Assembly (NCBI GenBank): GCA_030220185.1
Contig: JASPKZ010007543.1
Span: forward strand, 456,501-520,500
Length of the DNA: 64,000 nt
Source of the DNA: Diploptera punctata
Lineage: Eukaryota; Arthropoda; Insecta; Blattodea; Blaberidae
Reading direction: 5' to 3'
Each line of letters begins with the position of its first letter. Within the stretch, counting starts at the first letter, position 1. Position numbers and translations under genes: made by a program. The notes below the pieces were generated by a model. That model did not search any database, was not told the origin of the DNA, and saw only the letters and a program-made list of their open reading frames with translations. Of the stretch, positions 1 to 39,181 are shown one piece after another.

Positions 1-102
1 TGAGATTTATTTTGAGAATCTGGTGGCCAAACACCGTACCAAACAAGGAATTATGGAATATAACATCACATAATGAAATATTGAAGAAGATTATAAGTGG
101 TA

Positions 103-971
103 CAGTCATTAAGTTTTGAGACTGAGCGCATAGTGGCGCTGTATTACGCTGTAGCGCATAAGTGACGCCGTGGTATGGTACCTTGTCAGTTAGTCTCTCG
201 TGCCAGCAAGAGACAGTTGAGTGCATGCTCTGCAAGCAGAACTACGGTCTTTGTTGTGACGGTGATTTGAATGCGCATGTCGGAACTCGAGGTGTCACAG
301 TTAGAGCAACATCAAGTTCTGTCAGAAATTAGGCAAGACCGCTGTCGAAATGTTTCAAATGATGTAGTAAGTTTACGGTGAGTACGCATTTAGTCGCAGT
401 GTTGTGTTTAGGAGGCATCGACGTTTTTTGCAATTAAGATACAGTTTGGAAGATGATGTGCGTACCGATCGGTCACAAACAATTCGAACTAAACGCAAGA
501 TCGAAGAAGTTGTGACGTTGATGCGTGCTAACCGCTGCCAATCAGTAGACGATCTGGCAGCAGTGATAGGGGTCAGCCATGGTACTTGTTACAAAATTCT
601 GTCTGATGACCTGGACATGTCTCGTGTTACCTTATCCAGCACAGTGTGCCAGGAATCCTGTCGCAAGACCAACGTGATGGTCACATGACGATTTTTTCTC
701 TTTCCTATCATGAAAGCAATCTTACGTGGGCGTAGTTTTCATTCTTCCGAAGAGGTCATGACTGCCACAAGAGAAGCCATACGGGACCTTCCTGCCAACA
801 TCTTTGAGCGGTGCTTCCAGCAGCTACACCACCGTTGGCAAACGTGCATGACTATTTTGAGGGAGGATGTGGTTCTATTTAAGTATACGCCTAGTTATCG
901 GCACCTTGTGAGACGCTCAGATTCTTGTGGGTGCCTATCCTCAGGCGTAAAGTCTCAGAACTTAATGACTG
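103..971 (+). mobile_element. Internally deleted mariner (MLE copy 1)
   Basis: Terminal inverted repeats beginning CAGTCATTAAGTTTTGAGAC face each other and are flanked by TA on both sides, the mariner target duplication. Inside, 404-688 encodes a transposase N-terminal helix-turn-helix region (QTIRTKRKIEEVVTL, SVDDLAAVIGVSHGTCYKIL). At 710-860 the C-terminal tail follows (FHSSEEVMTATREAI). The catalytic middle with the D,D motifs is missing, so the element is non-autonomous. A second copy is at 43124-44007. Confidence 0.85.
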
Positions 972-1029
972 TACTAGTATACCGCAAATGGAAATGGATT
1001 GAACACTCTCAGAAGATAACTAGGTAGTG

Positions 1030-1448
1030 TGCTAAAGAGAGCACTGGAATAGAATCCACATGAAATGTCTAGAAATAAAGTAAGACAAAATATTATGGTG
1101 GTTACAGGAGGGAACATCAAACCACCCCCACAGTAAGAAGCCATGACGGTAGAAACTTCAGTTGCAAATTCCACCACGCAACGTCGTTGCACTTCAACAA
1201 CATTCTCCACTTTCCAACAACACTTCAGTATGCACTTACGTTCATCGAATGATAATCTCGCCGCCATTGTTGTTTATAAAGATGTGAAGATTGATGAACG
1301 TGTCGCTATGCTTTTCCAGTGCCTTCTGGATCATACACAACAGAAATTGTATTTCTGTCTCATTTCGTTGCTGAGAAATAACGTTTTCAAAGAGTGTATA
1401 CATCAATTTGGGACTGTGTATTATATTGCAGATTTTGGCGGATTTAAG
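1030..1448. other. Unassigned AT-rich stretch
   Basis: No convincing gene or recognised repeat. Short ORFs occur on both strands without domain features or splice context. Confidence 0.4.
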
Positions 1449-1848
1449 TATGAATATGAAGGTTTTCTTGGGTTTTCCGCGTTTTGGATTCACGTTCGGC
1501 CTCTGACCACTGATTCCGACGTTTCGGCATGATCCCACATGTCATTATCAAGGAATGATAAGTTCGAGTCACAGGTTTAGGTCTTATATAATAAAACACA
1601 CAGAGTTTTCGCTGTGGTCCGTTTTCACCACAGCTAAAACTATATGTGTTTTATAATATAAGACCTAAACCTGTGAAAACGGACCACAGCGAAAACTCTG
1701 TGTGTTTAATTATATAAGACCTAAACCTGTGGCTCGAACTTATCATTCCTTGATAATGGCATGTGGGATCATGCCGAAACGTCGGAGTCAGTGGCCAGAG
1801 GCAGAGCGTGAATCCAAGACGCGGAAAACCCAAGAAAACCTTCATATT

Positions 1849-1851
<3 letters not shown>
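1449..1851. mobile_element. Foldback of two Penelope-like 3' tails
   Basis: Two arms of about 180 bp (1449-1630 and 1670-1851) are inverted copies of each other around a short spacer. The arms carry a stem-loop followed by GAAACGTC, typical of Penelope-like element tails. A (CA)n(TA)n microsatellite follows immediately. No coding sequence remains. Confidence 0.6.
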
Positions 1852-1880
<29 letters not shown>

Positions 1881-1882
1881 GG
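1852..1882 (+). repeat. (CA)n(TA)n microsatellite
   Basis: Runs of CA then TA directly abut the Penelope foldback. Confidence 0.9.
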
Positions 1883-2585
1883 CCTATATATACATACATT
1901 GTTTTTATACTTTTTTATGCAGTCATGTAGCCCTGTAGGTATTTGTTTATATTATGTTTATCTTTATATTTCATTCATGGAAAAATAATGCACGTACGGC
2001 CAAGCAGGCCCGTGCGCAACGTAAATGAAAATTTATTATTTTCTTTTGGAAAAAGGCAATCAAATTCCATACAGAAAATAATTTTAGTACGCTCTTACAG
2101 AATCACCCTGTATATATACCTACATACATACACACAACAAACGAGGAGATGTAATACCAACACAGTAACACAGTTGCTGACTGAAATAAAACTTTCATTT
2201 GTATTTGTAATTATTAATTTCATTTATTACATTGTAATTTTTTAACAGAGCATCACGTATGAAATTGTGTATACAGTATTTTGAACACATGTTGTATTTC
2301 TGCATTTAATTAACACTTTTTGTAATTTTAAGGATTATGTTTAATTAATTAATTAGCATTATTTTTTGAGGCTGAAAAATGAACATGTTACATCGGTGAT
2401 AATATGGTACGTCACAGGAAATTCACCGGTGTTGGCCAATCCATCCTAAAATAAAACAAAACAATTTATAATTAGTCTGTCAGCTGATAAATTTATATTT
2501 GTGATTTTTCATTTCTGTATGTTAATAACATTGACTTGATGCTTATGAATTTTATTAATAATTATACAGAGACTTTTTCTGTATA
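1883..2585. other. Unassigned AT-rich stretch
   Basis: Mostly A/T-rich with no supported gene. A possible splice acceptor on the minus strand at 2446 and an AATAAA near 2219 might mark a 3'UTR exon of gene A, but the evidence is too thin to call. Confidence 0.35.
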
Positions 2586-2794
2586 CAGGCTGAAAATTAT
2601 TTAAACCGACATACTCTGGGAGGTTGTAGGGGACACTAAAACAAATAGTTTTCCCTAATGCCATTTTTTCCTATGAGGGTTATTTAAACCGGTAGAGGGC
2701 GTATTACGCTCTTCAGTTGTCATGACTGCAACTGCTGTTGATGGTAGGAATTGTTTTGTCCACCAGTGTAGTAGTGTATTGTATCTGTTTAGTA

Positions 2795-4457
2795 ATGGAG
2801 CGATACACCTGGAGTGAGTACACGGATATGGTTGGTGCGTACTACCTAGCGCACCGCAACGGACGAGCTGCACAGCGGGTTTATCATAAGTAATGCCACG
2901 AGTGATTTCCAATTTATCTAGAGAATTTGGAAATCAACAGTGGAATTTGTTAGGACTATTTAACGAATAAAATTAACCTCTTTTCTAATAAAAATAGTTA
3001 TTTGAATATAGTTACCGGTGTTTTAAAAAAATATATAGTTAATGTAAACGGCGATGTTTGAAAGCAAATTAGAAAATTGAGGTTATGCATATTCACTGCA
3101 ACTCGATCATATTATTTATTGCCAAATAGGATCGCAATATTGTAAGAATGCACTCTAGTGGAGAAATAACGAAACACATCAAACTATTATAATCAACATT
3201 ACAGGTTAATCATTTATATTTTAAATAAACAACTCAGTAAAATCACTGAATCTACTCATTATTTGCTATATTCAATGTATTTGTTGGAGAAAAATAATGG
3301 TCTAACCTGTTCAGAATGTTGAAAAAGGAGGAGCTTTCTTTATCACAAAAGCAGGAGATGATAAAGAGAAATCGATAAAGAGCGAGGTGAAACACGACTG
3401 TCATTGGTGTAAAACAGAATTCATTGAAACGTGATTGGTCATTGACTACCACTTGCGACATGAGTTAAATAGTCATCAAACATATCCTAATCGCCGTATC
3501 CCGCATTATACGACATTTACTGCTGTGTGCCAACGTATGCGTGAGACCGGGTCATTTAGCAGATTACCTGGACAGGAACGCCGTCGCACAGTAAGAACGC
3601 TGCGATTTGAGGAAAATGTTCTGCAGCATGTGGAGCCAGATCCTTCAATCAGCACTCGTGCAATTGCGCGTAACATGGGGACGAATCAGACGAATGTAAG
3701 AAACTTCCTTCATGAGCAATTCTTACATCCATTTCACTTACAGCGTGTCCACAACCTGGAACCAGTTGATAATGCACCCAGAGCACAGTGTTCACAGTGG
3801 CACCTGGAACAATGTCAAATGCATCCTAATTTTCCATCCTCTGTGTTGTTTACAGATGAAGCAACGTTCGGGCGTGATGGAGTCTTCAACATGCACAATG
3901 CGCATGTTTGGAGTGAGGATAACCCACATGCCACAGTTACTCACGCACATCAAGTGCGTTTCTTCGTTAATGTGTGGGCCGGTGTTGTTGGGGACTGTTT
4001 AATTGGGCCACATCTCCTACCTAGGCCATTAAATGGCAGGCACTATTACACATTCCTCGGCAGAACATTGCCAGAATTGCTGGAAGACGCCCCTCTCCCT
4101 ACAAGACAACGCATGTGGTTCCAACATGACGGAGCGCCGGCACATTTCAGTCGTCGTGTGTGTCGATTCTTGAACCAACGGTTTCCAGAAAAGTGGATAG
4201 GTAGAGGTAGTTCTGTACCATGGCCTGCTCGATCCCCATATATGATCCCTCTGGATATTTTTGTGTGGGGAGAGATGCGCAAGCTTGTTTACATAACTCC
4301 TGTTGCATCAGAAAAGGATCTTGTTGCCCGGATAGTAGCAGCAGCAGGAGCAATTAACGATACTCCTGGAGTCTTTGCCCGTGTTAGACAGAACATGATC
4401 CGCCGGTGTAACCTTTGTGTACATGTCAATGGAGGCGTTTTTGAACCTCTACTGTAA
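2795..4457 (+). pseudogene. DD41D transposase split by an insertion
   Basis: Codons 1-31 (2795-2887, opening MERYTWSEYTDMVGAYYLAH) are followed after the insertion by 326 codons (3477-4457), about 357 residues in total. Residues around 32-45 resemble the N-terminal DNA-binding region (YPNRRIPHYTTF, RETGSF). Catalytic positions are visible: D158 in FTDEATF, D249 in QHDGAPAHF, and D291 in PLDIFVWG, with 41 residues between the last two, hence DD41D. The usual SPDL before the third aspartate reads SPYM. Apart from the insertion the frame is open, so the copy is fairly young. It cut-and-paste mobilises TA-flanked inverted-repeat elements when intact; here it is broken by repeat X. Confidence 0.82.
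2888..3473 (+). repeat. Repeat X copy 1, inserted in the DD41D transposase
   Basis: Begins AAGTAATGCCACGAGTGATT and ends GAGTTAAATAG. The sequence TCAT flanks both sides (2884-2887 and 3473-3476), and the uninterrupted transposase would contain it once. Other copies are at 9975, 16088, 54766 and 55760. No coding capacity is seen; class unknown. Confidence 0.7.
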
Positions 4458-4671
4458 TTTAAGTAATTGCGTTGTGTTAATGTGTTGTCACTTGGTAATA
4501 AAAAATTCAAAAGTGTTTGTTGGTTTAATTAATTTGCCGCCAGAGAAATCTTCCTCTACTGGTGTAAATAATCCTCATAAGAAAAAATGACATTAGGGAA
4601 CAATATTTGTTTTGGTGTCCCCTACAACCTCCTAGAGTTTGTCGGTTTAAATAATTTTCAGCCTGTATAAT

Positions 4672-5026
4672 TTTCTATATATCTTTCTCCTGTTGTTCGT
4701 ATCAAGCCAATTGCATCTATCGTACCCCTACTCTTCCTGAAGCCAAACTGTTCTTCCAATTCACTTTCCATCGTAGAACGTAAACGTCCATTCAGGAAAA
4801 TCTTTGCAAAGTGTGATATCAGCTGATAGTCCTGAATTCCTTACTTTTCTTCGCATTATTTTTTATTCGGTGTTGGTATTAACATTGTGTCACTCAGTTC
4901 TTCGGGCCATTCACCTTATTTATATATATTGTTGCATAAAAACAGAATTTCGTTATTTCCTTCACCCAAGCACTTAACCAATTCAATGAGGATTCAGTCT
5001 ACCCTTGTTGCTTTCCCATTTTTACA
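4672..5026 (-). mobile_element. LINE reverse-transcriptase fragment
   Basis: The minus strand encodes a reverse-transcriptase stretch (LNGRLRSTMESELEEQFGFR, then KSRGTIDAIGLIR), a non-LTR palm/thumb-proximal motif, with an upstream frame broken by stops. Confidence 0.65.
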
Positions 5027-5283
5027 CGCTTTATATTAGCTTGACCTGTATCTGTCTATCTTTGTAACGGACCTGTATCTATTTAACGGAATCTTTGAAC
5101 GCGATTTTCACCCACTTAAAAACATTGGATCGACGTGAAACTTTGTATACTTGTAAAGGACCCATGACAATACAATATTTTCATAATGTTTTTCTAAAAT
5201 CCTGGCCAGAATAATCAGAAAATAAAAAATAAAAATCGGTATAATAGGTTGCGGACTTATCGACTTTTTAGTCAATCGTTGTA

Positions 5284-5372
5284 AGAGCTCAGTTGGTAGA
5301 GCGGTGGACTGTAGTGGTATATAATTTCAATAATCCATAGGTCGCTGCGCTGGTTCAAATCCGGCCCGGATG
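5284..5372 (+). pseudogene. tRNA-Tyr(GTA)-like pseudogene with intron
   Basis: GCTCAGTTGGTAGAGC forms the D arm and GGACTGTAG holds anticodon GTA. An 18-nt insert then follows at the canonical intron position (after base 37), before ATCCATAGG and a T-arm GGTTCAAATCC. A 5-nt extra TGCGC lies before the T arm and the acceptor ends do not pair, so it is unlikely to be functional. Confidence 0.65.
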
Positions 5373-5464
5373 ACTTTTTGGAAGAGTATTAAGCAATTAC
5401 ATTTTCATGGGATTCCGGATTATGACAATCAATTAAACTGAAAATAATAATAATAAAAAATAAT

Positions 5465-5912
5465 AGTTTAAAAAATTTAAACAACACGCTTTATTAGAAA
5501 ACCGAACTAAAAAATGAAAAATAATTTTAATTCCCAACACGTTTGGGATAAAATTAAAGTGGTCAACAAAAAATCATCCACAACAAATCTACAATAAAAT
5601 TAGAGTTATCTACAAAAAAAATTACCATCAAAAGCGTGGAGTGCTTTTTACGGTTTTTACGTTTTATTCTTAGAGACTTTACTTTTACCAATATCTGTTT
5701 ATTATCAAATATATTAATTGATATAGAGCCCCCCACGCTTTTGATGGTAAAATTATTTTTTTTGTAGATAACTAGTTTTATTCTAAATGTGTTGGAGATG
5801 GTTTTTTGTTGACCACTTTAATTTTATCCCAAGCGCAAATTAAAATTATTTTTCATTTTTTAGTTCGGTTTTGTAATAAAGGGTGTTGTTTTAGTTTTTT
5901 TTAACTATTATT
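5465..5912. repeat. Foldback MITE with ~190-bp arms
   Basis: The arms begin AACACGCTTTATTAGAAAAC and end near the centre at CACGCTTTTGATGGTA on each side. The second copy is at 61147-61611. Confidence 0.75.
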
Positions 5913-5929
5913 TATTCATTTCCTTAATT

Positions 5930-6260
5930 GCTAATTCACCTTCAATAGTGAAGAAATAACATTTTCCATATAACTGAAAAAATTGAGAATAGATGTACCA
6001 AATTATGAGGATGGAAGATAATATACTCGCTATGTTGTTATTGAGAAATTCAATGAGAAAGTCTCCGGGAGACACTTTAAGTCGTGGGTCCCAAGTGTGA
6101 AGATTTTCACTCTCGTAAAAGATCCTTAAGCCTGAATAAAACACCTCTAATCAAAATTTACCGACATCAATGTCCAGTAATACCTTAGTTGCCTGCTAGA
6201 TGTCACATTGAATCGGTATGTTGACCGCATGTCATTCATGACATCTATGGACAAATAAGG
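5930..6260. repeat. SINE C-like fragment
   Basis: Contains GGGACACTTTAAG... and the CATGTCATTCATGACATCTA end seen in the copies at 38655 and 56828. No gene. Confidence 0.5.
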
Positions 6261-6556
6261 TAACTAAATTAACTTGATCTAATAATTCCTAACAAAGGAG
6301 AGGCTATGATTAAACATTTTGCTATACTATTATAGACAAAAATATAGAGAAAATATGATATTATTACAGAATAAACTTGAAGGATATAGTACTGCAGGCA
6401 GACTTACATAAATTTGGAAAAATTGCTTTAAAATTGTGTAACTTTGGAACATGCCATAAGGCCTAAACCATATATATGATGGTGGTGGTGATTTTTATAT
6501 TTTTTTAATTCTAGTGTTGTGTGATTTAGAAAATTCTTACCTTTTGAATAACAATT

Positions 6557-34407
<27,851 letters not shown>

Positions 34408-34445
34408 TGTTGGCAAAGTGTTATCTTCTTAAGATGAGGGAAAGA

Positions 34446-34452
34446 ATTTATA
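34446..34452 (-). promoter_or_regulatory. Probable TATA box of gene A
   Basis: TATAAAT on the minus strand, 39 bp upstream of the exon 1 ATG. Its position predicts a transcription start about 25-30 bp downstream and a very short 5'UTR of roughly 15 nt. Inferred from position only. Confidence 0.5.
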
Positions 34453-34859
34453 CTCAAGATTTGAGGTGTCAGTTACTTTAACAACAGGCACTCAAGGTGA
34501 GCCAACGTGGCGGAACGAGGTGACATTGTAGCTCCCCGGAATTGCATTATAATCACTCGCACACTTGCCCATTGTTTTATTAACACTTCTAACACATAAC
34601 ACTGGCTTATTTACAAGTTGTCTTTCCTGGAATTCCCGCGTCTCATCCTACAAGATTCCATCTTCACAATTTGGACAAACATGACAACTGCTGAGCGTAT
34701 AGGTTCGGGAAATTACTTTCTAGATCCGTATACGGAAAGTCCCAGTTTGAATCTCCAGTACCTAACAACCTGGGATTTAGCGAATTCCGAAGGAACGATG
34801 CTACTGAGGTAGTTCTCATTAAACATAAAACAATTACAGATCTTCATCTCTCCTATCTA

Positions 34860-35035
34860 GAGGACAATGGTCCTGGTCCGGCGGCCGAAAATTTTGTTTT
34901 ATCGGAACCAAACTTGGTATGTAGCAATTCATTAAGGAAAACGTAAGGTCGAGTTCGTTAATCAGCAAAATCCCACCATTTTGAGCGGGAGTTCACCTGA
35001 AATGAAACTTAAAAAACCGTTCTAGTACTAGATGG
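34860..35035. repeat. Unclassified interspersed repeat
   Basis: GGGAGTTCACCTGAAATGAA...ACCGTTCTAG occurs also near 37920-38130 and 44840-45020. Confidence 0.5.
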
Positions 35036-35039
35036 CGCG

Positions 35040-35775
35040 AGTACCACTAAGAAATTGGGACTGGAAGTAAATATCAATAAAACTAAATATATGGTCACAC
35101 GGAGAAATACATTATATAATGGAAATGGACAGCTAATGACAAATGAGGGGAATTTTGAGGAAGTGGCTGAATTCAAATACCTAGGAAAAATAATCACATA
35201 TAGGAATGAGATGCACAAAGAAATTAAACATAGGCTCAATTCTCGAAAATCCTTGCTATTATGCATTGCAGAGACTCTTGATGTCCCGACTCCTTTCAGA
35301 AAACTTTAAGCTGAAAATATATAAAACTATTATTCTACCAGTTATGTTATATGGGTGCGAAACATGGACTCTTACTTTAAGGGAGGAAAGGAGAATAAAG
35401 TACTTAGGAAAATTTTTGGACCAAAGAGAGATGAACAAACAGGCGAATGGAGAAGACTACATAACAATGAACTACATGGTCCTTATAGGAAGCCAGATAT
35501 AATAAGAACAGTTAAGTCTCGTAGACTGCGATGGGCAGGACATGTTGCACATATTGGGAATGAAAGACTTGCATGGAAGCTTCTTGTAGGAAACCCAGAG
35601 GGAAATCGCCCAGTAGGTAGACCAAGAATGAGGTGGGAGAATTAAATTAACTATGATTCGAGGGAAGAAGATTATACAGGGAATGATTGGAAAGTAATAG
35701 CTCAGGATAGGGATGTATGGAGAGCTTATGTCCGCTCGGCCATGAATCTACGGGTTCTATAGTGCCAGTGAGTTA
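35040..35775 (+). mobile_element. LINE 3' end
   Basis: Encodes LGLEVNINKTKYMVTRRNTL, FKYLGKIITYRNEMHKEIKH and GHVAHIGNERLAWKLLVGNP in shifting frames; family of 29090-29950. Confidence 0.78.
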
Positions 35776-35783
35776 AGTACTAC

Positions 35784-35994
35784 ATGGCGCGACAGGCCTA
35801 GATGGCCCTTGGCCTACCATACTACTACTGGCCTCACATACACATGTGTTAATCACAGAGCTATATGATCATGCAGTATAGAGGTGACATGTGGTTAGAA
35901 TGTCGGATACACTCCTTCACTCCTTTTTCTCAACCTGCTACTTATTGTAGCTACATAAATTCCTCACATTGCTGGGTGGGCGTACTAGCCGAAA
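35784..35994 (+). repeat. SINE D copy 3, left part
   Basis: CATGGCGCGACAGGCCTAGA to TTCCTCACATTGCTGGGTGG. Continues at 37558-37662 (tRNA-like end GGCTACGGCGCGGG) after the Helitron. Confidence 0.6.
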
Positions 35995-37557
35995 TCTAAT
36001 ATATAAAAATGAATGTTTGTTTGTTTGTTCGTACTTTATACGCGGTCATACCGTCGATCCGATTGTGATGGTGTTTTTGAAAATGTTCAGGAGATTCCAG
36101 GGATGAACATAGGCTATAAGAGAGTTGTGGTACTCAACTCCTTCACCCTTAAAAATCGCCCTTTGTAGTGGAAAACGTGAAAAAGGTAGCTCTTTGGACG
36201 CTTAAATGGCTTACGCTGCCTTAACCATAACAAATACACAAAAGTAATGTACACAGAATTGGATAACTCTAAATGCTCTATAAAAAGTCCGCGACAGCCT
36301 ATGTTTATCTTTTACGGATAACTCACAATAACCATTTTTGTCTTTCATTGATTCCAAGAAGAACGAGACAAGTACGTAGATAACTGTGCAAGCTTAGCAG
36401 CACATGACGGGTATTCTTTTACGGATAACACACAATAACGATTTTTGTCTTTTAGCTCATGTATGCCAAAAAGATCGAGATAAGTAGATTCCCGGGCAAC
36501 ACCGGGTAATCAGCGCGGGGAATCTTAAAATAATTACGATGTACATTTATAATTATTTTTTTATTTTACTTATTCAACTAATCATAAGAATTAAGGTAGG
36601 CCTATATTAATTTTCGTCTTTCAGCTCATTTATGCCAAGAAGATCGGGATAAGTAGATTCCCGGGCAACGCCCGGTAATCAGCACGGGGGTATGTAGAAA
36701 ATATAAATTTATAATTATTTTTTCTTCTACTTATTCAACGGGGGTATGTAGAAAATATAAATTTATAATTATTTTTTCTTCTACTTATTCAACGGGGGTA
36801 TGTAGAAAATATAAATTTATAATTATTTTTTCTTCTACTTATTCAACGGGGGTATGTAGAAAATATAAATTTATAATTATTTTTTCTTCTACTTATTCAA
36901 CGGGGTATGTAGAAAATATAAATTTATAATTATTTTTCTTCTACTTATTCAACGGGGGTATGTAGAAAATATAAATTTATAATTATTTTTTCTTCTACTT
37001 ATTCAACGGGGGTATGTAGAAAATATAAATTTATAATTATTTTTTCTTCTACTTATTCAACGGGGGTATGTAGAAAATATAAATTTATAATTATTTTTTC
37101 TTCTACTTATTCAACGGGGGTATGTAGAAAATATAAATTTATAATTATTTTTTCTTCTACTTATTCAACGGGGGTATGTAGAAAATATAAATTTATAATT
37201 ATTTTTTCTTCTACTTATTCAACGGGGTATGTAGAAAATATAAATTTATATTATTTTTTCTTCTACTTATTCAACGGGGGTATGTAGAAAATATAAATTT
37301 ATAATTATTTTTTCTTCTACTTATTCAACGGGGGTATGTAGAAAATATAAATTTATAATTATTTTTTCTTCTACTTATTCAACGGGGGTATGTAGAAAAT
37401 ATAAATTTATAATTATTTTTTCTTCTACTTATTCAACGGGGGTATGTAGAAAATATAAATTTATAATTATTTTTTCTTCTACTTATTCAACTAAACATAA
37501 AAGCACATTAATTTTAATTTATTTAGGCGTAGCAGCGCACGCCGGGTATTAGCTAGT
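35995..37557 (+). mobile_element. Non-autonomous Helitron
   Basis: Starts TCTAATATATAAAA after an A and ends CTAGT before a T, the A^T target rule of Helitrons. A GGCGT/ACGCC hairpin (37526-37543) lies 14 nt from the 3' end. No Rep or helicase coding. It contains internal near-copies of a 3'-end-like block (CGGGCAACxCCGGGTAATCA at about 36498 and 36662) and a 54-bp minisatellite. Confidence 0.75.
36684..37492. repeat. 54-bp minisatellite, about 15 units
   Basis: Unit begins CGGGGGTATGTAGAAAATAT and ends CTTCTACTTATTCAA. Most copies are identical; a few lack one G or one T/A. High identity indicates recent expansion. Confidence 0.95.
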
Positions 37558-37714
37558 TACATTATAAAATTTCTCCTTCCCATGGAGACTCGAATCAGTG
37601 CAAGAACCCGTAGCTCTGCGCCAAGGCATCTTGCTTTAACCACTTGGCTACGGCGCGGGACTGTTCTCATTTAATATTTTACAATTTTTTTTAGATCTTC
37701 ACCTCTTCTATGTT

Positions 37715-38160
37715 GTGGACACTGTTCATGTACTTGCGGCCGCAATTTTTGTTTTATTGCAACGAAAGTTAATATATAAAAATTAATTCAAAAAGAGAGC
37801 CATAAATGAACAGAACACATAGGTATTTTACCAAAAACGCAAGAATTATTCTTAAATAAAAAAAGGAGATTAAAACAACTTTCCTGACGACCCCATTAAA
37901 AAAGTCTAATTATCGTTATCATAAATAATCGGATCATGTAGAGTGGGAATTTAACTCAAACAAAACTTTAAAAAATCGGTCTAGCGGCAGCATTTGTTTA
38001 TTTTTGGCAACAAAACTCAGTATATGCTATTGAAATACAACGAGAAAGGCATTGTCAAAAAATCAGCGAAATCCGACAATTAGACGTGGAGGTTTATCTG
38101 AAACCCTAAATTTAGAAATCGTTCTAGCATCCGCCATTTTTGCTTCTTCGCAAGGTATCT
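37715..38160. repeat. Unclassified interspersed repeat
   Basis: Related to 34860-35035 and 44840-45070 (CGAAATCCGACAATTA, GGTTTATCTGAAA). Confidence 0.45.
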
Positions 38161-38454
38161 GTTCGTAAAAAAAAAAGAACAATTAACCATTAAATTGGCG
38201 TTTTATCTGTGCAATACAGGCCCATTGATTTAATTTGATTCATATATTTATTGAAGTAACGGAAAAATTAATAGTGGAGAATAATATTAACAATAATTTG
38301 AGGGCGATGAATGGAATCATGATCAGCAGAGACCTCACTGAAGAAGATGCTGGGGATAGAAATATGTAGTGGAGCAACATGCATTTGGGCTGAAGGATAG
38401 GTGCTGTAATGTAGAGAAAATCCTTAAAAAAAAGTGATAACAATTAGTCCACCT

Positions 38455-38655
38455 GTGTGGTCTTGAGGTAACGCGCTGACTTGTCTCGCAGCGGGCCTCG
38501 GTCAGAACAAGTTATCTATGTGAGGTTTCTTCGAGGTTTTCCTCACATGTGAGACAAATAACAGGAAACTTTAAGGCCCAAACGTTCCCCGAACATCATT
38601 TGTCCATCATTATCACATTCATCTCATTACATTGTGTTAAGATTTTGCCTCTGGT
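38455..38655 (+). mobile_element. SINE A-like, plus orientation
   Basis: GTGTGGTCTTGAGGTAACGC, GAGGTTTTCCTCACATGTGA and AGGCCCAAACGTTCCCCGAA follow the SINE A order, diverged. Confidence 0.6.
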
Positions 38656-38938
38656 CCCGAGAGTCGCCGGCCGGGGTCGATGGATTTTTTAGGACGGAAA
38701 AATCCAAGGAACAAGTCCTCCGGGAGGGACTTTAAGCCGTGGCTCCCGAGTCTTGAAGATTTTCAGGCTTGTAAAAAATCCTTAAGCCTGAATGAAAAGG
38801 CCTCTAAGCAAAATTTACCGAATTTTCCCACTCAAAATGACATCTATACGAAAACAAGTGTAACTAAATTAGTATGGTTCAAATTCTTCCCTGTAGGGGG
38901 AGAGCGCCTAAATCTCTGTAAAGAGAAAATATAGGCTT
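38655..38938 (+). mobile_element. SINE C copy
   Basis: GTCGATGGATTTTTTAGGAC, CCTTAAGCCTGAATGAAAAG and AAATTTACCGA; shared with 5930 and 56828. Confidence 0.6.
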
Positions 38939-38944
38939 ACAATA

Positions 38945-39080
38945 CATCCCTATTTATCAGCCAGCATATCATCAAGGTAGCGTAACCTCGCCTTCCAGGC
39001 TCCCCAAACTCAGAAAATTGGTTACAATTACGCTAGTACCTGAAACGAAACACCAGAAATGTCAAAAGACAACCTGAGAC
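38945..39080 (-). repeat. Repeat F copy, inverted
   Basis: GGTTACAATTACGCTAGTAC and GACAACCTGAGACATT are the reverse of the 8905 and 26065 copies. Confidence 0.55.
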
Positions 39081-39084
39081 ATTA

Positions 39085-39085
<1 letters not shown>

Positions 39086-39152
<67 letters not shown>

Positions 39153-39181
39153 GAATATTAATATTACAATTATTATTATTA

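Larger units (their letters stand above)
2586..4665 (+). mobile_element. DD41D Tc1/mariner-type transposon, interrupted by repeat X
   Basis: Long inverted repeats of about 110 bp (2586-2697 and 4553-4665), starting CAGGCTGAAAATTATTTAAA, are flanked by TA. The transposase occupies 2795-2887 and 3477-4457 and is split by a 0.59-kb repeat insertion. Removing the insert keeps the frame at a clean codon boundary. Confidence 0.85.
5027..5915 (+). mobile_element. Composite element: tRNA-Tyr-bearing unit plus foldback MITE (copy 1)
   Basis: Starts ACACGCTTTATATTAGCTTG. The same unit occurs inverted at 61140-61990, and its beginning recurs at the window end (63969). The left part carries a tRNA-Tyr-like gene; the right part is a long-armed palindrome. 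Because both parts recur together, they move or were duplicated as one unit. Confidence 0.65.

Noticed and set aside
2204..2445. Terminal 3'UTR exon of gene A
   Set aside because: A TTTTATTTTAG acceptor and an AATAAA exist, but nothing ties them to gene A and the area is AT-rich, where such signals arise by chance.
36684..37492. CRISPR-like array
   Set aside because: Units are directly adjacent with no unique spacers; it is a minisatellite in a eukaryotic Helitron.
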